A DNA stretch of 45,975 nt from Acidisphaera sp. S103. Its GTDB lineage: Bacteria > Pseudomonadota > Alphaproteobacteria > Acetobacterales > Acetobacteraceae. Under the pieces are notes generated by a model. That model saw only the letters and a program-made list of their open reading frames with translations, did no database searches and was not told where the DNA came from. The stretch is taken from positions 1 through 45,975 of the forward strand of contig NZ_LMUJ01000054.1 in NCBI RefSeq assembly GCF_009765975.1, read 5' to 3'. Positions 42,617-45,975 of the stretch are shown here, piece by piece. Numbering within the stretch: the first letter of the stretch is position 1; every line of letters starts with the position of its first letter. The translations under genes were made by a program, and so were the position numbers.

Positions 42617-44098
42617 TTACGCCGACGTTTTCCCGGCGCCTTCGACGACAACCCATTGTTCGGCCAGTGCGCGTCCGGCGGCGTCGTCGTGACCGAATTC
42701 CGCCCCGGAGATCGGCACGTCGGGCGATCCAAACACCGGCTCGTGGCGTGCGATCGTGATTCGGCATCCGGGCCGTGCGTCGCTGATAGCCAAATCCATA
42801 CCGTGCAGCCGAGCCACGGCCGCGACGAGGGCCAGGCCCAGTCCACTTCCCGGCGTGTTGCGGCTGGACTCGGCACGATAGAACCGGCGGAGCACGCAAG
42901 CGGCTTCATCCGCGGGAATGCCGGGTCCGGTGTCCGTCACCTCGAAGCCGATCGTTCCCGCCCGGGCGAAACCGCACACCGTGACCTGACCGCCGCGTGG
43001 GGTGAACTTAAGCGCGTTGTCGACAAGATTGCCCACGGCCTCAAACAATAAGCTTGGATCGCCGCGCATCGTCACCGGCGCGTCCTCCGGCGTGAGATGG
43101 ACGAGTTGGACGCCCTTTGCTTCCGCGACCGGTTCGTAGAATTCAACGGCGTCGGCGACCACCTCGGAAATATCCGTTTCGGTGAATCCGGCCCGCCGGG
43201 CGCCACTTTCCACCTCTGAAATGCGCAGAATGGCCGCGAACGTGTTGAGGACATCCTTGGTTTCCAGGATGGCGTCATCAACCGCCGCCGCATAGTCCTC
43301 GGTGGAGACGGCGCGGCGGCGCATGCGTTCCATTCCGGCCAGCAAGCGTGTCAGCGGGGTGCGAAGGTCGTGCGCGATGTTGTCGCAAACGCCCTTCACC
43401 TCCTGCATCAGGCGTTCGATTTCACCGAGCATGCCGTTGATGACGATGGCCAGCCGGTCGAGATCGTCGGTTTGGCCGTGGGTCGGCAGCCGTTCCGATA
43501 GATCGCCGTTCACGATGCGCTGGATAGCGCGCGTGACGCCATCGATGCGGCGGACGGCGCCGGCGCCGATGAACGCCGCTCCGGCCAGGCCGATCAGCGC
43601 GGTGATCAGGCCGCCCCAAATGAATGCGTTGACCAGGACGTCGGCGAATGCGTGCTGCGCGTCCATGTCCAGCGCGACGACGAGGTAATCCCCCGATGGC
43701 CTGCGGTGGACGACGGCGCGGAAGCGCATCGGCCCGTGGTCCTGTTGAAGCCCGAATTCCATCGGGACATCTTGCGGCATGCCGGCTAACGTGGCCCCCG
43801 TCAGCGACAACGGGGTTCCGGCCAGCCGCATGCCCACGGGGTCGAAGAGCGTCGCCGGACGCTCGAACGTGGGATCCGCGACCACGTGGGCGGTCAATCG
43901 CTGCACCAGGGTGTCACGGTCCAGCGGGCGCAAGATCGTCTGCTCATGCGCCAGCCATGCGTCGATGCGGCCGATGATGTAGTGGTTTGTCTGCCAGTAC
44001 AAGAACCCGAACAGGACGAACGACGCGACTCCGAACAAGATGAGGAAACGCAGCGCGAGCCGAAAGCTCGATGTCCGGGGAAGGTCAACCAGCCGCAT
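42617..44098 (-). CDS. Two-component sensor histidine kinase
   Basis: A 493-residue membrane kinase. TM1 about residues 12-34, a periplasmic sensor domain about 35-154, TM2 about 155-180, HAMP about 180-232 (IQRIVNGDLSERLPTHG), then HisKA with the phosphorylated histidine H243 in NIAHDLRTPLTRLL, and the ATPase domain with N361 (GNLVDNALKF), G1 DTGPGIPADE (389 on) and G2 GSGLGLALVAAVARLHG. Shaped like OmpR-partner kinases (QseC/TctE-like). A C-terminal tail of about 40 residues after the ATPase is extra. Starts 14 bases inside the regulator gene, so the pair is coupled; input signal unknown. Confidence 0.92.
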   Translation of the reverse strand: MRLVDLPRTSSFRLALRFLILFGVASFVLFGFLYWQTNHYIIGRIDAWLAHEQTILRPLDRDTLVQRLTAHVVADPTFERPATLFDPVGMRLAGTPLSLTGATLAGMPQDVPMEFGLQQDHGPMRFRAVVHRRPSGDYLVVALDMDAQHAFADVLVNAFIWGGLITALIGLAGAAFIGAGAVRRIDGVTRAIQRIVNGDLSERLPTHGQTDDLDRLAIVINGMLGEIERLMQEVKGVCDNIAHDLRTPLTRLLAGMERMRRRAVSTEDYAAAVDDAILETKDVLNTFAAILRISEVESGARRAGFTETDISEVVADAVEFYEPVAEAKGVQLVHLTPEDAPVTMRGDPSLLFEAVGNLVDNALKFTPRGGQVTVCGFARAGTIGFEVTDTGPGIPADEAACVLRRFYRAESSRNTPGSGLGLALVAAVARLHGMDLAISDARPGCRITIARHEPVFGSPDVPISGAEFGHDDAAGRALAEQWVVVEGAGKTSA

Positions 44099-44768
44099 GG
44101 AGCATGTAACCGGCGCCGCGCACCGTGCGGATCATCGGTTCGGTGCTTTCGCAGTCGAGTTTCCGGCGCAGTTTGCTGATGTGCATGTCTATCAGATTGG
44201 TCGGCTCGACGGTACGGTAGTTCCAGACCTCCTCGAACAGCATGGTTCGGGTCACGACCTGATCGGCGTGCCGCATCAGGAATTCAAGCAGGCGAAATTC
44301 GCGTGGCAGCAGTTCGATGGCTTTGCCAGCGTAACGGACGGCGTGGGTGAGCAGATCCATTTCCAGCTTGCCGGCGCGCAACATCGTCTCACGCTGGGGG
44401 ACGACTTGGCGGCGCAGCAGGACGTCCAGCCGAGCGGTGAGTTCGAGGAAATCGAACGGTTTGGTGAGATAATCGTCGCCACCCGCACGCAAACCACGCA
44501 CACGCTCATCCACCGCCGACAGGGCGCTGAGGATCAGGACAGGCGCGACCACGCCCGCCGCTCGCAGGGTTGACAGCACACCAAGGCCATCAATACCGCC
44601 GGGCAGCATACGGTCCAGGACAATGGCATCGTAGGGATCGGCGGCGGCTTTCAACAGGCCTTCCCGCCCGGTGGCGGCTTGCTCCACCTCGAATCCGTGA
44701 TCGCCAAGCGCGGCTTTGATTTCGTTGGCCGTTTGGCGATCGTCCTCGACCACCAGCACGCGAGTCAT
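44085..44768 (-). CDS. OmpR/PhoB-type response regulator
   Basis: A 227-residue DNA-binding regulator, partner of the kinase just downstream. Receiver domain: acidic VVEDDRQTAN (9-10), phospho-acceptor D52 in IVLDRMLPGG, K103 in YLTKPFDFLEL. C-terminal winged helix includes LLPREFRLLEFLMRHADQVV and ISKLRRKLDCESTEPMIRTV. Start ATG 44768 has AGGA just upstream; an in-frame ATG five codons earlier is possible. Divergent from the second regulator at 44914 across 145 bp that hold an inverted repeat (44792-44817). Confidence 0.93.
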   Translation of the reverse strand: MTRVLVVEDDRQTANEIKAALGDHGFEVEQAATGREGLLKAAADPYDAIVLDRMLPGGIDGLGVLSTLRAAGVVAPVLILSALSAVDERVRGLRAGGDDYLTKPFDFLELTARLDVLLRRQVVPQRETMLRAGKLEMDLLTHAVRYAGKAIELLPREFRLLEFLMRHADQVVTRTMLFEEVWNYRTVEPTNLIDMHISKLRRKLDCESTEPMIRTVRGAGYMLHAAG

Positions 44769-44791
44769 ATGTCCTACTTTCATAGCAGAAG

Positions 44792-44817
44792 GGTGGCGGC
44801 GTGCGTCCGCCGCCACC
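44792..44817. promoter_or_regulatory. Inverted repeat in the divergent regulator promoter region
   Basis: Perfect ten-base arms GGTGGCGGCG (44792-44801) and CGCCGCCACC (44808-44817), spacer TGCGTC. It lies in the 145-bp region between two divergent response-regulator genes and could be an operator bound by one of them, or an RNA hairpin in the leader. OmpR-type regulators usually bind direct repeats, so another factor is possible. Confidence 0.4.
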
Positions 44818-44913
44818 TTATATGGAGTTGCTATCTGGATGTCCGTTTGGCATTGCTCAACCAAAATGGGCTTCGCGCGAAGATGAACAATAGGTAATGT
44901 TTGTGGAGACAGC

Positions 44914-45642
44914 GTGCGCCTGCTGGTGGTAGAGGATGATGACCGCACCGGCTCGTACCTCGCCCGTGGCCTGACCGAAAGCGGACACATCGTCGATCGC
45001 GCCGCCGACGGAGAACTGGGCCTCGCGCTTGCATCCGAGGGGATTTACGATGTGCTTATCGTCGATCGCCGGCTGCCGGTCATGGACGGGCTTACGCTGA
45101 TCCGGCGCCTGCGCGAGCGGGACAAAGTCACGCCGATCCTGGTCTTGAGTGCGATCGGCGGTACGGCCGACAGGATCGAGGGCATGCGGGCCGGGTGCGA
45201 CGACTATCTCGCCAAACCGTATGCCTTCGCGGAGGTTCTGGCCCGTTTGGAGGCCTTGGTGCGCCGCGCGGATCGGGCGCTGGGATCGGCGGTGCTGCGG
45301 GTCGGCGATCTGGAGGTCGATATTCCCGGCCGCCGCGCCTCGCGGACTGGCAAGGACATTCATCTGCAACACCGGGAGTTGCTTCTGCTGGCGTTTCTCA
45401 TGCGGCATGCCGGCCAGGTCGTCACGCGATCCATGCTGCTGGAGACCGCGTGGAACTACGACTTCGAGCCGCGGGGCAACATCATCGACATGCATGTTCA
45501 CCGGCTGCGCCAGAAGGTCGATGAAGGCTTCGCGTACCCGCTGATTCATACCGTCCTGGGCGCGGGATACATGATCCGCGAACCCGTGGGTGCGCCGCCG
45601 GCACCGGACCCGGTGACCGCCGACGATCCGGAGCGCGCCTAA
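44914..45642 (+). CDS. OmpR/PhoB-type response regulator (no adjacent kinase in window)
   Basis: A 242-residue regulator. Receiver: VVEDDDRTGSYLARGL, D51 in IVDRRLPVMDGLTLI, K101 in YLAKPYAFAEVLARL. Winged-helix DNA-binding domain with LQHRELLLLAFLMRHAGQVV, then MHVHRLRQKVDEGFAYPLIHT and VLGAGYMI. A short proline/acid tail follows. Starts with GTG, preceded by GGAG at good spacing. It is divergent from and distinct from the regulator at 44085; no kinase gene follows directly (the next gene is a tiny secreted protein), so it may share the kinase encoded at 42617 or use one beyond the window. Confidence 0.9.
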   Translation: MRLLVVEDDDRTGSYLARGLTESGHIVDRAADGELGLALASEGIYDVLIVDRRLPVMDGLTLIRRLRERDKVTPILVLSAIGGTADRIEGMRAGCDDYLAKPYAFAEVLARLEALVRRADRALGSAVLRVGDLEVDIPGRRASRTGKDIHLQHRELLLLAFLMRHAGQVVTRSMLLETAWNYDFEPRGNIIDMHVHRLRQKVDEGFAYPLIHTVLGAGYMIREPVGAPPAPDPVTADDPERA

Positions 45643-45742
45643 AATCGATTTTATGGCCGGGCGAAGCCGCGCCTACGGTGGTTGTCGCATGTTGCCGTCG
45701 CACTGGCCGGACATTCAGCCAGGTAAGTGACGGAGAATTTCT

Positions 45743-45907
45743 ATGAAAAGCCTGATTCTCGCCGCGTTCGCGGCTTTGACCCTGACTGCCGCGATCGCGC
45801 CGATGGCACATGCCGTCCCGGGCGAACACCGGCCGGTCTACCATTCCGGCCCGTACGACAACACGGCGAACAGCCTGGGTGGGCGCTATGTCGGCGGTGG
45901 CGACTAA
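45743..45907 (+). CDS. Small secreted peptide
   Basis: A 54-residue precursor starting MKSLILAAFAALTLTAAI, a textbook signal peptide with probable cleavage after AHA (residue 24), leaving about 30 residues (VPGEHRPVYHSGPYDNTA and a Gly-rich end). No cysteines. GGAG eight bases before ATG supports translation. It lies 100 bp downstream of the regulator gene and may be a target or co-expressed; 'GPYDNT' peptides of this sort recur, as I recall, in small exported proteins of this group. Function unknown. Confidence 0.65.
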   Translation: MKSLILAAFAALTLTAAIAPMAHAVPGEHRPVYHSGPYDNTANSLGGRYVGGGD

Positions 45908-45926
45908 CAGACTTCCGTGAATCCCC

Positions 45927-45955
45927 CGGGCCGGCCCTTGTACTGGGCTGGCCCG
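45927..45955. terminator. Hairpin after the small secreted peptide gene
   Basis: CGGGCCGGCCC (45927-45937) and GGGCTGGCCCG (45945-45955), one mismatch, loop TTGTACT. No T-run is seen before the window ends; terminator role inferred from position. Confidence 0.45.
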
Positions 45956-45975
45956 CCGCGGGCCTGGGAGTGGCT

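Overview
The window looks like a chromosomal segment of a high-GC alphaproteobacterium, most likely of the Acetobacteraceae/Rhodospirillales type. This is inferred from gene order (glyA-nrdR-ribD-ribE-ribB-ribH-nusB and tsaE-amgK-murU-addB-addA-trxA), from the AddAB (not RecBCD) recombination system, from a RibB with a degenerate second domain, and from many GGCCATGACGG-type palindromes. No rRNA, tRNA or CRISPR array was recognised.

Layout: 1-3.7 kb holds a small conserved ORF and a livHMGF-type ABC importer without an adjacent binding protein, followed by a decayed transposase remnant (about 4.1-4.3 kb). 4.4-15 kb is a metabolic block: an FMN/Fe-S glutamate-synthase-like protein, a low-affinity iron permease-like protein, an N-acyl-D-amino-acid deacylase, a divergent Baeyer-Villiger-type flavin monooxygenase, a type Ic aspartate aminotransferase, a NodS-like methyltransferase translationally coupled to an HpnL-like membrane protein, and a Tat-type LivK-like binding protein that could serve the orphan permease. 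At 15.1-16.6 kb an IS481-family element sits in the middle of a large palindromic repeat. 16.9-22.6 kb (minus strand) is the serine hydroxymethyltransferase/NrdR/riboflavin/NusB operon. 22.7-32.1 kb (plus strand) is a tightly overlapping run: tRNA t6A modification (TsaE), cell-wall sugar salvage (AmgK, MurU), double-strand-break repair (AddB, AddA) and thioredoxin.

32.2-40.4 kb has less familiar genes: a YqjD-like small membrane protein, an unrecognised 517-residue His-rich protein, a tiny secreted Cys/Pro-rich protein, a 1253-residue protein made of two tandem copies of a GT61-like glycosyltransferase plus a 'SLGDxCEFG' domain, and a thiolase-like/DUF35 pair. 40.4-42.6 kb is an accessory patch: a GIY-YIG-like protein, a second copy of the small ORF family seen at the left edge, a small lipoprotein, and a DUF3800 gene cut short at the broken end of an IS1595-family element. 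42.6-45.9 kb holds an OmpR-type regulator with its histidine kinase (minus), a divergent second OmpR-type regulator, and a 54-residue secreted peptide.

The strongest unusual signals are the duplicated GT61/DUF1796-like protein, the palindromic repeat family that has entered coding sequence twice (tsaE 3' end, addB middle) and hosts the IS481 element at its centre, the paired small ORFs at both ends of the window, and the unrecognised 517-residue protein. All functional names rest on motif recognition by eye; no database search was run.
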